NCBI GenBank assembly: GCA_019671005.1
Contig: CM033745.1
Span: 37,617,834-37,681,833, forward strand
Source of the DNA: Hibiscus mutabilis
Lineage: Eukaryota; Streptophyta; Magnoliopsida; Malvales; Malvaceae
Length of the DNA stretch: 64,000 nucleotides
Direction: 5' to 3'
How positions within the stretch are numbered: position 1 is the first letter of the stretch; the number at the start of each line of letters is the position of its first letter. Made by a program: the position numbers and the translations under genes. A model generated the notes under the pieces. That model was not told where the DNA came from. It searched no databases and saw only the letters and a list, made by a program, of their open reading frames with translations. This document shows, piece by piece, positions 1 to 10,459 of the stretch.

Positions 1-1268
1 TAATTAAATGAAATCAGTTTTTCAAATGGTCAAATTACGCCCCAAGGACTTCCGCGTTTTGGAAAATTTCATTTCAAGCGTGCCGCATGGGCATTTTACA
101 GCCCCGGTCCTTTTAAGTTTCCTTAGGCTTGTAATCACGTCCTTAAATCGAGTTTTATTTCCTTTTAATTTCTGCCTTTCTGTTTTATTTCTTAGCGTTT
201 CAGTCGTTGTTTTTATGTTCTAAATATTCATTGCTTACTTGTGTTTTATTTGTTTTTAGCATGTTCTATTACTTGTTGTATTCATAAATGTCATGTTTGA
301 TCGTGTTTATTTATGTTTTAGATATGTTGTTTTCTTTTTATCATTTTGCCCATATTCATTTTTTTGTCACACTTTAATTTGGTTTTCATGACATGTTTAT
401 GTTAGTATGTATCCTATGTTTTTAGGTTACATATTAGTGTGTTTTGGTCATGTATAAGGCCACGTATTTATTTATTTATTTATTTGTGTATGCATATTAT
501 GTCATATGTTATGTACTAGGTATTAATTTCTTTGTTAGCACGATGTTTTGATTCGTGAAATTAACATCATAATACATTTATGTCATGCATATGTTACATT
601 GTGTTTTATTTTTAATATGTATGTAATCTTGAAGTATGCGTTTTTATTTCCCACATGTTTTTTATTTATGCTTCATTATTATTATTATTATTATTATCAT
701 TATGTATTATGTTCGTGTTTTTATCATATTTGTTTAATTTTGTGATATCCATGTTTTTTCATTATTTATTCTGTCTTTTACCATGTCAATGCGAATGCAT
801 GTTTCCAAATTATTTCTCTAAGTTTGCATAATGGAATATAAATTGTCAATGCGGTGCCCTTTTATCCGAGTGTAAACAGGGCCAGTATTAGGCGTAGTGA
901 TAGTGGTTGGGCGTTTACTCTCGGATAACGGGGCCCTTAAAATTTACTCGCAATTATAACCGAATTTAAAACTAATCGTCACTTTAATCCAGGAAAGTCT
1001 AATATTAATAAAGCGGTAATTATTAAAGTACCAATTTTGGGCGGTGTGGGGGCGCTAATCCTTCCCCATCCGTAACCGACTCCCGAACTCAATATTTTTT
1101 TAAATCTCTGGTTTTATGGTGTCCGGCCTACCTAAGTGGCCGGTGGCGACTCCAATTTTTTATAAAATGCGGTTTTTAAAACTCCCACGGAATAAATATT
1201 TTATATCCAAAAAATTACAAACACTTCGAAAAATCCATGTTTTTTAGCGAAAAAAGGACATCGCTACA
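1..1268 (+). repeat. E1 5' LTR (right-hand part only)
   Basis: This is the downstream 1.27 kb of the LTR seen complete at 7877-10865. It ends in TACA directly before the primer-binding site. It carries the leader hairpin (862-877 pairing with 913-928) and the conserved box beginning GTGCTAATCC-like near 1053. Several differences from the other two LTR copies are C to T in this copy, as expected from deamination of methylated cytosine. Confidence 0.9.
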
Positions 1269-1270
1269 GA

Positions 1271-1289
1271 GGCGACTCCGTTGGGGACC
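1271..1289 (+). other. primer-binding site of E1 (tRNA-Arg type, mutated)
   Basis: GGCGACTCCGTTGGGGACC lies 2 bases after the LTR end. The sister element has TGGCGACTCCGCTGGGGACC at 61275-61294. This type of site, complementary to a tRNA-Arg 3' end, is known from Ogre/Tat elements. Copy E1 has lost the leading T and carries one C to T change. Confidence 0.75.
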
Positions 1290-1480
1290 ATTTTTTGTTT
1301 TTCAAAAACAAATGAGAGTCAAGCTTTTAAAATAATTACCGCTTTATTAATATTAGAAATTCCGGGTTAAAGTGACTATTAAATTAACATTCGGTTATAA
1401 TTGCGCGTTTATTTTAACGCATTTAAAATGTGGCATATAAACCCGTTTGTTAAGTGGGGGGAAAATGCTAATGCTTTCGT

Positions 1481-1562
1481 GGAGATATCGTTCTCCCGTA
1501 TGGGCCTAGCAAGTACCTTCGGGGCTCGAGTACCTTATGCTTTCGTAAGGATATCGTTCCTT
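1481..1562 (+). promoter_or_regulatory. twin leader hairpins after the primer-binding site
   Basis: Two 16-base hairpins share the loop TATCGT but have different stems: GGAGA/TCTCC at 1481-1496 and AAGGA/TCCTT at 1547-1562. Both are flanked by CTTTCGT on the left and CGTA on the right. They sit between primer site and first ORF, where retroelement RNA packaging or dimerisation signals usually lie; that role is inference. The sister element repeats both at 61482-61497 and 61548-61563. Confidence 0.6.
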
Positions 1563-1942
1563 CGTACGGGCATATACGAATGGGTCCCCCTGAATTGAAC
1601 CCGGTTGAAAGGAGCCTATAATGGGTGATGATCGGGGGCCTTGCTACTATTAGTAGAGGACAGCGTGGACAATTCGGGTACCTCCTAGAACCAAAACTGC
1701 ATATAGAAAACACATAGAAACCCACCCTATTAGAGCCATGCGGATAACCTAGGTGTCTTAGATGGAATGTAAATAGGATTGCCTCGTTTGCTTATCGCAT
1801 TTAATTTGCCCTTTTATTACGTACTTATCATTTTTGTCCGGTACTGACTTGTTTTCTTTTGCTTTGTTTTTGCATATCATTGCATTCGCATTACACAGGG
1901 CATAGATTCCCGAGTGATTTCTCCCATAATAGAAGATTGTTC

Positions 1943-3408
1943 ATGATGGACCAAAGGTTCTTTGACCTAAAGGAAGGGGGTCCAATTCCAGAGTTCCATC
2001 ACGAGACTAGACCAGGGACAGCCCAAGAAGAATCATTCAAGGACTCCAGAACAGTTTCGGTAAGCAATGTCAATTCTGGGGACAAACAAGATGAAATACA
2101 AGAACTAAAGAAGCAGATGTCCGAGATGGTGGACCAGATGAATGCTATGATGAAAGGCAAGCAGCATGTCGAACTCAGAAAAGATTCGATCGAAGAGCAG
2201 AATGTGGAACAGAATGGTCAGAATGTCGAAACAGACAACACCGTTAAATATGACAAATCGAACCCCTTTGTGATCAATCTCAAGAAGCAGACAAGTAGCA
2301 TATCTGGGGTAGATACCAAGGGAACAGAGGCAAAACTAGGGGAAGCTCGAGAATCTAATGACATCAGAATGCATTATCCTATAACCATGAGATACACCGA
2401 GTTACTTCCGTTGTTTGTCGAAAGGAGCCTTATCACACCAGTGAAGTATGTAGCAAGAAAACCTCCTTATCCGAAGGATTACAACAGTCATGTCTGGTGC
2501 AGCTACCACATAGGCGATTCGAGTCATCACACTAAAAATTGTAGGGCCCTAAAGGACAGAGTTTGAGATCTTATCAGAATGAGAGTTTTGGGTTTCGAAG
2601 ACGGACAACCCCGATTCTGCAGCGAGCCAGCCGTTGCCCGAGGGACAAAGTCGAAGGAGGGTCAATACCCAGCCCAAGGTTCGGGTAACACAGAAGTGGG
2701 TCACTCAAGCGGGATAAAGTTAGGAGTCAAGAATAAAAGCGTCTCAGAAGATGAACTTGCACGCAAGTGCAGCCAGCTCGAGCATGAGAGGCACAATCTG
2801 AGCATGAAATTAAAGAATGTACAAGACGAGTACCAGAAGCTGCACTTTGAATTCAAGAGTTTGATGCAGGTGACACCGCGGAAGAGTGGGTCAATGGTAT
2901 GATTCAGCTGAGGAACGGTTCAGAACGCTGGAAGCAGAAATGCAAGAATAGTAAGAATAAAGTCAGATCCTTATCACAGAAGCTGGAAGAAGCTGAGGGC
3001 CAACGCGACATTCTCCAAAGTGAGTTGGAAAGCAGTCTGGCCATAGAAGATATCCTGAAATCAAGTCTGCAGCAAGAAAGGAATGAATCACAAGCCTTTC
3101 AAATGGAAAACGCAGCACTCAAAGAACAGATAGCGAGGCTCGAGACTGCTTTACGTACCAGTGAAATCTGTGCTGGGGCAATGACCGTTAAGCTACAAAA
3201 GGCCGAGCAAACAATACAGGAGAAAGACCGGGACATGAAGATGGTTACGACTCAAGCCCGACAAGTAGCTCAACAGGTAGCAGATTTAGCAGATGCAGCA
3301 GCACCAATAAGCCAGAATATGGATCCAGCATTGGACCGCGAAGGAAAGCTGACGGGACTGTTGAATGAGGTCAAGACATTAGGTGCCAAGGCTCACCGCT
3401 ATCTGTAA
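1943..3408 (+). pseudogene. E1 ORF1: zinc-knuckle plus coiled-coil protein, broken
   Basis: The reading starts at tandem ATGs (1943, 1946) with MMDQRFFDLK. A short coiled coil follows, then near 2390-2560 a region resembling the gag C-terminus of Tat elements (YTELLP, C-x2-H, H-x4-C, followed by ALKDRV). The second half (2700-3400) is a long heptad-rich coiled coil ending in a conserved ARQVAQQVADLADAA-type tail. A TGA at 2564-2566 replaces CGA of the sister copy, and a one-base loss near 2867 shifts the frame, so the ORF survives as three pieces (1943-2566, 2579-2902, 2899-3408). Ogre-type elements are known to have an ORF of uncertain function before gag. The gag-like knuckle in it matches the one in element D at 42820-43090. 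Confidence 0.7.
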
Positions 3409-3607
3409 AACCCTAATACCGGATGTAATGAAACCTTTTGGTCTGAATGAAAGATGTCCTATAGGGACAAATCACTTGCGGAATCGATGCTTTATTGCAT
3501 TCATGCATTGCATTTGCATCACGTCCTGTGCATTGTTTAATAATTTTATCATCGTATGACACTTCATCATTTAATACTTGGGGTTCGATGGCAGAATTAA
3601 TCAGAAA

Positions 3608-4624
3608 ATGGAACGGATTGAAGAGTCAAGGCTTGACCAGTTAGAAGAAAAAATCGAGAAAGAGCTTAAGAAGAAAGAGAAGATAAATGTTTTCAATACG
3701 AGGGAACTCTGCCTAGTCCCTGATTTGGTCATTCCTCCGGATTTCAAGGTTCCTGGATTTGTGCAGTATGACGGAACCAGCTGCCTGAAGATTCACTTAA
3801 CCATGTTCTGTAAAAAAATGGAAGGATACATGAAGAACGAAGAATTGTTGATCCACCATTTCCATGATAGCCTGACGGGACCAGCAGCAGTGTGGTATAA
3901 CCGTTTGAACAGAAACCAAGTTAGGTCATGGGGTGACCTCGCTAAGGCTTTCTTGAGTCAATATAAATATGCTTTAGATTTAGCACCCTGTCGCCAGTTT
4001 CTTCAGAATGAGAAAATGAGGCCAAATGAAAGCTTCAGGGAATATGCATTAAGGTGGCGATGTTTGGCGACCCAAGTCCAGCCTCCTATAGCAGAAGAAG
4101 AGTTGACTCCCTTGTTCCATGCAACGCTTCCCTCTTTTTTCTTCGATGTGATGTTGGAAAAATTGAGAAACAGATTCGAAGATTTCATGACGATTGGAGA
4201 AATGATAGAATACACAGTCAAAGAAGGAAAATTGGGGTCTAAGTCTAAAGACCGAATCGAAGATAAGATAGATAAGGATGGAGAGGTAAATGAGTGTCAT
4301 CTCCAAGGTTCGCGTGGTCGTAAAAGAAGGAGACAGACTGACAAATCGGGGTCATCAAGGAAAATTCCTCGGACGAGCACAAATTTGGAAGTGTTTGGAA
4401 CATCTATCTCAGACATTTGGCCTCATCTGGTAGGGGGTCACTATCTTGTTCCTAGGCCGATGAAAATTGCACCTGATCCGTATGCCCATAGTTTTGACTC
4501 GAGTAGCATATGCGAATTCCATATGGGGGCACCGGGGCATCCCACCAGAAAATGTAGACCTTTATTGGAGGAAATCAAGAAGCTGGTCAATGATGGAACC
4601 CTGACACAAGAACTGATCAAGTAG
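3608..4624 (+). CDS. gag: E1 gag protein
   Basis: This intact 338-residue ORF begins at the in-frame ATG MERIEESRLDQ. After a charged N-terminal helix comes the retrotransposon gag core, with VPGFVQYDG, LIHHFHDSLTGPAAVWYNRL, then LRWRCLATQVQPPI and the FEDFMTIGEMIE motif shared with element D. A basic stretch (GRKRRRQ) follows, and the C-terminus holds a knuckle of the form C-x2-H-x5-H-x4-C (ICEFHMGAPGHPTRKC). Gag forms the virus-like particle in the cytoplasm and binds element RNA. It is the only intact gag-type ORF in the window and is not followed by pol. In copy E2 the same ATG is ATA and a TGA follows two codons later. Confidence 0.8.
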   Translation: MERIEESRLDQLEEKIEKELKKKEKINVFNTRELCLVPDLVIPPDFKVPGFVQYDGTSCLKIHLTMFCKKMEGYMKNEELLIHHFHDSLTGPAAVWYNRLNRNQVRSWGDLAKAFLSQYKYALDLAPCRQFLQNEKMRPNESFREYALRWRCLATQVQPPIAEEELTPLFHATLPSFFFDVMLEKLRNRFEDFMTIGEMIEYTVKEGKLGSKSKDRIEDKIDKDGEVNECHLQGSRGRKRRRQTDKSGSSRKIPRTSTNLEVFGTSISDIWPHLVGGHYLVPRPMKIAPDPYAHSFDSSSICEFHMGAPGHPTRKCRPLLEEIKKLVNDGTLTQELIK

Positions 4625-6632
4625 TGGAAGACCAAGAATGAGGGGCAAGTCTACATAGTGCTGAAGAAACCAGAGATGTCTCTACGTTAAAATACCTTCC
4701 TGAAGCAATACAAGGAATCAACTCTACTACATGTGGCCCCCATGTGGTAAAGATCTTTTGTGATGGGGCATGTTTGTTGATTTTTATTTCAATAAAGAAC
4801 ACATTTCGCTTAACATATAATGTTTTTGGAAGCACATAGATATTTCTCGCCGTTGTAGGACACTGGATATCAATTGCAAGATGTGACATTAGATAGATGT
4901 CGTGACAACGATGATGTGTGATCTTCCCCACCGGACTCTGGTCAGCAAAGCGAGATTATTACTCTTCCGATGATGTTCAAGGACGAAAAAGCTCTAAATG
5001 TTAACCATGTAGAGTTGCTTGAAATTGAAACTCTAGGCATAATCTTCTAGGTAGTAAAGAAATAAAAATAAGAATTAAAAAGGGGGAGAATTGAAGAAAA
5101 AAGGGAAGAAAGAAAAAAAAAGAAATGAAAAATAAAGAAGGAGAAAATAATAATAAAAAAGTACTCATATGTTCGAAACCTGGTAATAGGCTTGTTCGGA
5201 TAAGAGTATGGGAATTTTGGGGCACTCTGCTGAAGCGATAGAGTGGAGATACATCATCCAATTCAAGAAACCTTAGCTTCATGAGTGATGGTAATATTTT
5301 CAAATCGTGACTACGCCGAGTAACTTGGGGCAGTGGTGTTTGCTCCATCGTTGTCCTCAAGACAAAGGACTGTGACGAATTGATTTCCTCAAATAATGAT
5401 AAAAGCGAAAAAAACAACAAAAAACAAAAGAAAAAAGGAAAAAAATAATGAAAAGAGGAAAAAGAAAAGAAAAAAGAATAGAAAGAAAATAGGCGATATC
5501 ATAGGAAAAATTAAGACTTGCACCACCCAGAACTCTATTCCTAGAGTAATATTTCTGCGCTCGAGTGGTTATACAAGCCCACCCTTTTGGGGGTGGAGTA
5601 GATAATGAGAATTGAGAAAGAGTAATACTTTATAGCAACGCGGTAATCATGAGGATGAACCGAGTCACCAGGGAAGACTTCACATCCTTGAATTACCGAG
5701 TGGTTGAATCTAAGCCACTCTTGCACATGATATCCAGAGCTCCTATGCTGTGTTTTCAAGATCTTGTATGTTAATCTAAATGATACCCTTCAGTGGAACA
5801 CCAATCAGTAAATTGACAAGTTAAAAAGATTTCCATGTATTACCTCGAGGATAAGAACCAAAAACGACCTCACAATGCATAGAATGAAGATGATGACAGA
5901 AGTATAGGTGTCAAACAGCTCAAGAACAAGAAGCGGATTCCAGCCACGATGCCTTGTTTGGTTCAAGAAAATGAAGGACGAAACATGACAAGAATGAGCT
6001 TACAAAGTGAGGGGACGGTAAAAAGTAAACATTGAGTCTCCAAAGAATTAAAGCACAGAGATCGATGAATGGTGTCCGTCAAGAGGCAACAAGAAGATTG
6101 AGGTTAAGAAGCATTTTGCTCACCCCGATGACGAAATTAACAAATACTCTGAATGTTGGGTCAAAAGAATTGGAAGATAGCCGAGCACGATCGAATGGGG
6201 CAATGCAGAACAGAAAGAATAGTAAGAATCTCTGCACACGCATGATATAGTGTTTGTTGGTGAAGCAGGCAGAGACCCCGAAGAAGAAAGGCGGGTGCTC
6301 GTGCAAAAGAACAAGAGCGGGTGCTCATTGAACAAAATTTGACAGAAATGAAGATCAAAACTGAGCATACCGCAAAAGGAAAGGAAATAGAGAAATCCGA
6401 AGAATGACTTTTCAGGACATAATATTTTAAAACATGACTAATAATAAAAAGAAAAAGAAAAAGAAAAGAGAGTGAGAGAAAATGAGGATAAAAAAGGAGA
6501 AAAAGAAACAAGGAAAAAAGAAAAAGAGGAGAAAGAAAGCACGACATTGCATGCATCATATAGATAGGGGCATGTCAATTTTGCTTGTTCCTAAACAGGT
6601 ATTTGAAGAATTATCGAAGAATTTACCAAAGT
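4625..6632 (+). other. E1 noncoding region after gag
   Basis: No pol-like reading was found in any frame. The stretch holds several purine-rich blocks (about 5075-5160, 5400-5490, 6430-6540) of mostly A and G on this strand. These produce low-complexity lysine-rich or, on the other strand, phenylalanine/serine-rich ORFs that I do not regard as genes. Confidence 0.6.
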
Positions 6633-7370
6633 CCCGAAAGAACGGCAGCCATAGCGGCGTGAGACCCATATGTTAAATCCTTCGGGTCATCGGTAAGTCC
6701 TTCGGGCACGATGTTAAGTCCTTCGGGCCACCAATAAGTCTTTCGGCGTGGTGATAAGTCGCCGGGCCATCGGTAAGTCCGCCGGGCATGATGCGGCAGC
6801 ATAGCGGCGTAAGTCCCGAAAGAACGGCAGCCATAGCGGCGTGAGACCCAGATGTTAAATCCTTTGGGTCATCGGTAAGTCCTTCGGGCACGATGTTAAG
6901 TCCTTCGGGCCACCAATAAGTCTTTCGAGCGTGGTGATAAGTCCTTCGGGCCATCAGTAAGTCCGCCGGGCATGATGCAGCAAAGATAACGGCGTGAGTC
7001 CCGAAAAGAACGGCAGCCATAGCGGCGTGAGACCGGATGTTAAATCCCGGGTCATCGGTAAGTCCGCCGGGCACGATGTTAAGTCCCGGGCCACCAATAA
7101 GTCTTTCGAGCGTGGTGATAAGTCCGCCGGGCCATCGGTAAGTCCCGGGCATGATGCGGCGGCATGAATGAAGCGTGAGTCCCGAAAAGAACGGCGGCCC
7201 ATAGCGGTGTGAGGCCCGGATGTTAAATCCCGGGTCATCGGTAAGTCCGGGCACGATGTTAAGTCATTCGGGCCATCAGTAAGTCTTTCGAGCATGATGA
7301 TAAGTCACTCGGGCCATCAATAAGTCCTTCGGGCATGATGCGGCAGCCTTAGTAACGTAGGTCCAAAAAT
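6633..7370 (+). repeat. four-copy tandem repeat of about 182 bp in E1
   Basis: Units begin with CCCGAAA(A)GAACGGC at about 6633, 6815, 6999 and 7181, and decay by 7370. Each unit contains five or six sub-repeats of the form AAGTCCTTCGGGC followed by AYGATG, ACCAATAAG or ATCGGTAAG. The CCTTCGGG core would form a C(UUCG)G-capped mini-hairpin in RNA. In later units the core is changed or shortened to CCGCCGGG, CCCGGG or CCGGG. Ogre/Tat elements often carry tandem repeats after the coding part, and such arrays can seed satellites. A long ORF on the opposite strand is only the translated repeat. Confidence 0.8.
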
Positions 7371-7519
7371 GGCAACAGCCTCGTAAAAAAAAGGAAAAAG
7401 AACAAAAAAAGAAGGAAACAGAAGAAACGAAAAAGAAGAAAAGAAAGGAGGAAATAAAAATCAAAGACAAAGATTATAAAGGAGAAGCCTACGTTTTCAA
7501 GCCCCAGTCGGAAGAATCC

Positions 7520-7740
7520 ATCAGCGACGCAAAAGGTTTTATATAGGAGAAACCAGCGTTGAAGGCGAAGAGTTCTATATAGGAAGGACTCCAAGCTGTA
7601 CTGTCTCGAAGTGAAAAGTTCTATATATGAGGGACTCATAACTCGAGGCTTCAGAGCGAAGAGTTCTATATAGGAAGAGCCTGTAGCTCCAAGATCGGAA
7701 GGTGACGAAGCTCGATATAGGAAGAACTTACAAGCATGAA
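7520..7740 (+). repeat. TATATAGGA hairpin repeats in E1 3' region
   Basis: The motif TTCTATATAGGA or a close variant recurs near 7530, 7573, 7619, 7662 and 7712. At 7570-7591 the flanks pair: GAGTTC and GGACTC enclose TATATAGGAA. The same type of repeat occurs before the polypurine tract of element D (48860-49110), and a variant occurs in G. Confidence 0.65.
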
Positions 7741-7807
7741 GATTCAGCTAAGGAAAAGCGGAGAGTTCCAGAAGAACACGTGATTCTGAAGTCGTGAGCA
7801 GGGAAGT

Positions 7808-7898
7808 CGGATAAAAATGAGTGCTTTCGGTCTTTGCTTTGTTCTCGTTTCACAAGAACAAGCAAAGAGGGGCAACTGTAATCACTCATTTTTATCCG
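7808..7898 (+). promoter_or_regulatory. polypurine tract inside a two-level stem-loop
   Basis: The plus-strand primer AGCAAAGAGGGGCAAC (7861-7876) sits directly before the 3' LTR. It is enclosed by a perfect 16-bp inverted repeat: CGGATAAAAATGAGTG at 7808-7823 and its complement at 7883-7898, the latter lying inside the LTR. Within it, TCTTTGCTTTGTTCT (7831-7845) pairs with AGAACAAGCAAAGA (7855-7868), which includes the purines of the tract. Equivalent structures occur in D and G. Confidence 0.75.
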
Positions 7899-8486
7899 GT
7901 TTGTAAATATTGTTAATATATTAGTATAATGATTGATGGGGAATTATTATTGCATGTATACATATTACATTATATGTTTATTTTATATGCATGATTAGTG
8001 TACGTATAGGGTGTGTGATGTGTGCATGTATGCTATAAGCCATGTATACGCATTAGTAAGTAATATGGTGTATGTATGTCGCGCATGTATTTACATTCCT
8101 TACGAGTGCATAGTTTGTACGTATAATATGTGTGGATATTCATGATTATCATGTGTGTTATTGTATGCATGTATGTTACATTAATTAATGTTTGCATGTG
8201 TATTCGTATGTTACACTTAAATGAATGTGCACGTGTACGTATGTATGTAATATCATATTATTATTATTATTATTATTATTATTGGACTAATGTAAAATAA
8301 AATCTAAAATATAAAACCCAAATATTAATTAACAGTCCAATCCAATATATTACAAAAACCCAAAAATATATATTACAGACCCAAAATAACGTTACAAGGC
8401 CCATATTGGCCTGACCTAGTATATTAAAAAACCCTAAAAACTAAGTCTGATAACCCTCCTTTATCTTGCAGCCGCAGTCATATGGG

Positions 8487-8513
8487 CCGTTGGATCAAGT
8501 CTTGATCCAACGG
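8487..8513. repeat. 27-bp perfect palindrome in the E1 LTR
   Basis: CCGTTGGATCAAG and its exact complement flank a single central T. A second one lies at 8698-8725. The E2 LTR has imperfect versions at 58928-58956 and 59182-59208. Confidence 0.85.
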
Positions 8514-8697
8514 TCCGATCATCCAAGATAATCCACGGCGGCGGCGTGATGTCACTCTCCGCACCGTTCGCCTCCTCCGCGCGCGCAACGCACGTAACGC
8601 GAGACCGTTCATTACCCCTCTTCCACGCGTCAAGATCAGATGTAGCTGCACTCATTTCAAGGCTCGATCTAGGCCGCTCATCCCCCATGTAATCATA

Positions 8698-8725
8698 GCC
8701 GTTGGATCAGATCTGATCCAACGGC
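8698..8725. repeat. 28-bp perfect palindrome in the E1 LTR
   Basis: GCCGTTGGATCAGA is followed immediately by its complement. The half-site CCGTTGGATC is the same as in the palindrome 185 bp upstream, so this is a paired arrangement, possibly binding sites for a host factor; that role is inference. Confidence 0.85.
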
Positions 8726-10459
8726 CGTGAATGGATCCGCAGAGGACACCACCACCATGACTCTCTCCACTCTTCCACCACCATACCGCTGCAACCAACC
8801 ACCATGCTCGGATGCACAAAAATGGAAATACAGGTGTCGCATACCAAAAAATCGAACAAGATGTAATATGCATTATATTCTACAAAAAAATAGAGAAAAA
8901 GAAGGATAGCATCCAACAGAAAGTGTATTATCACCAGTTTTTAGAAATACAAAAAAAAGAGGCAACGCAAGTCTAGTGGTATTTTTCTTTCTACTTTTAC
9001 TTCATGCATATCTTTCAAAGGCATCAACAATATCAAAAAAAATGAAAAGAACTCGGTTCTTACCCTCGCGAAAAAAGAGCGAGGAGTGAGCCATTTGGTA
9101 ATAAGTCTTCTTTGCTCTTAAGCCAAACACGTGAACCGGTAAAGGGAAGGGGTTGTTTGGTCTTGGTTTACAAAACTTTTAAAAAAAAGGGGAAAAAGTT
9201 TCGGCTTTTGTTTTTTAGATCTAGGCAAAAGGGTGAGTCCTAGAGTAAATCTAAGTTCAGATTTGAGTTCAGTTTGAAGAGAGGTTGGTTTTGAGTGTCA
9301 TTTTTTGGTTCGCTGGCGGCGGCCGGGACGGCGGGGAGTCGCCGGTTTCTGGGTTCATCAAGGTTTGGCTCTATAGATTCAGAGAAGAATAAGAGCTCTG
9401 CTCTTAAGGGTAAAAAAATGGGGAAAGGGTCGATTTTTAATCTGATAAATGTGATATATAGCGTCCCAATATTTCCAAAATGGGTTAATTCGGGCTTAAG
9501 GGCTCCCGCGTTTCTGATCTTTTCAAACCGAGTCTGCCTCTTGGTTTATTCACAATCCTTGTCCCTCGTAGTTCTTAAAATCTTCCGTTTTCGTCCCTTA
9601 ATTAAATGAAATCAGTTTTTTAAATGGTCAAATTACGCCCCAAGGACTTCCGCGTTTTGGAAAATTTCATTTGAAGCGTGCCGCATGGGCATTTTACAGC
9701 CCCGGTCCTTTTAAGTTTCCTTAGGCTTGTAATCACGTCCTTAAATCGAGTTTTATTTCCTTTTAATCTCTGCCTTTCTGTTTTATTTCTTAGCGTTTCA
9801 GTCCTTGTTTTTATGTTCTAAATATTCATTGCTTACTTGTGTTTTATTTGTTTTTAGCATGTTCTATTACTTGTTGTATTCATAAATGTCATGTTTGATC
9901 GTGTTTATTTATGTTTTAGATAGGTTGTTTTCTTTTTATCATTTTGCCCATATTCATTTTTTTGTCACACTTTAATTTGGTTTTCATGACATGTTTATGT
10001 TAGTATGTATCCTATGTTTTTAGGTTACATATTAGTGTGTTTTGGTCATGTATAAGGCCACGTATTTATTTATTTATTTGTGTATGCATATTATGTCATA
10101 TGTTATGTACTAGGTATTAATTTCTTTGTTAGCACGTTGTTTTGATTCGTGAAATTAACATCATAATACATTTATGTCATGCATATGTTACATTGTGTTT
10201 TATTTTTAATATGTATGTAATCTTGAAGTATGCGTTTTTATTTCCCACATGTTTTTTATTTATGCTTCATTATTATTATTATTATTATTATTATCATTAT
10301 GTATTATGTTCGTGTTTTTATAATATTTGTTTAATTTTGTGATATCCATGTTTTTTCATTATTTATTCTGTCTTTTACCATGTCAATGCGAATGCATGTT
10401 TCCCAAATTATTTCTCTAAGTTTGCATAATGAAATATAAATTGTCAATGCGGTGCCCTT

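Noticed and set aside
4617..4931. Possible protease or RT start after E1 gag
   Set aside because: I read all three plus frames from 4625 to 6000 and found no D-T/S-G, no YxDD and no RNase H motif.
6673..7295. Long minus-strand ORFs with repeated Gly-Leu-Thr-Asp motifs
   Set aside because: They are the translation of the 182-bp tandem repeat; different frames give similar open stretches and there is no start context or domain.
6633..7370. CRISPR-like regular repeat array
   Set aside because: Units are contiguous and spacers are themselves repeated; it lies inside a plant retrotransposon.
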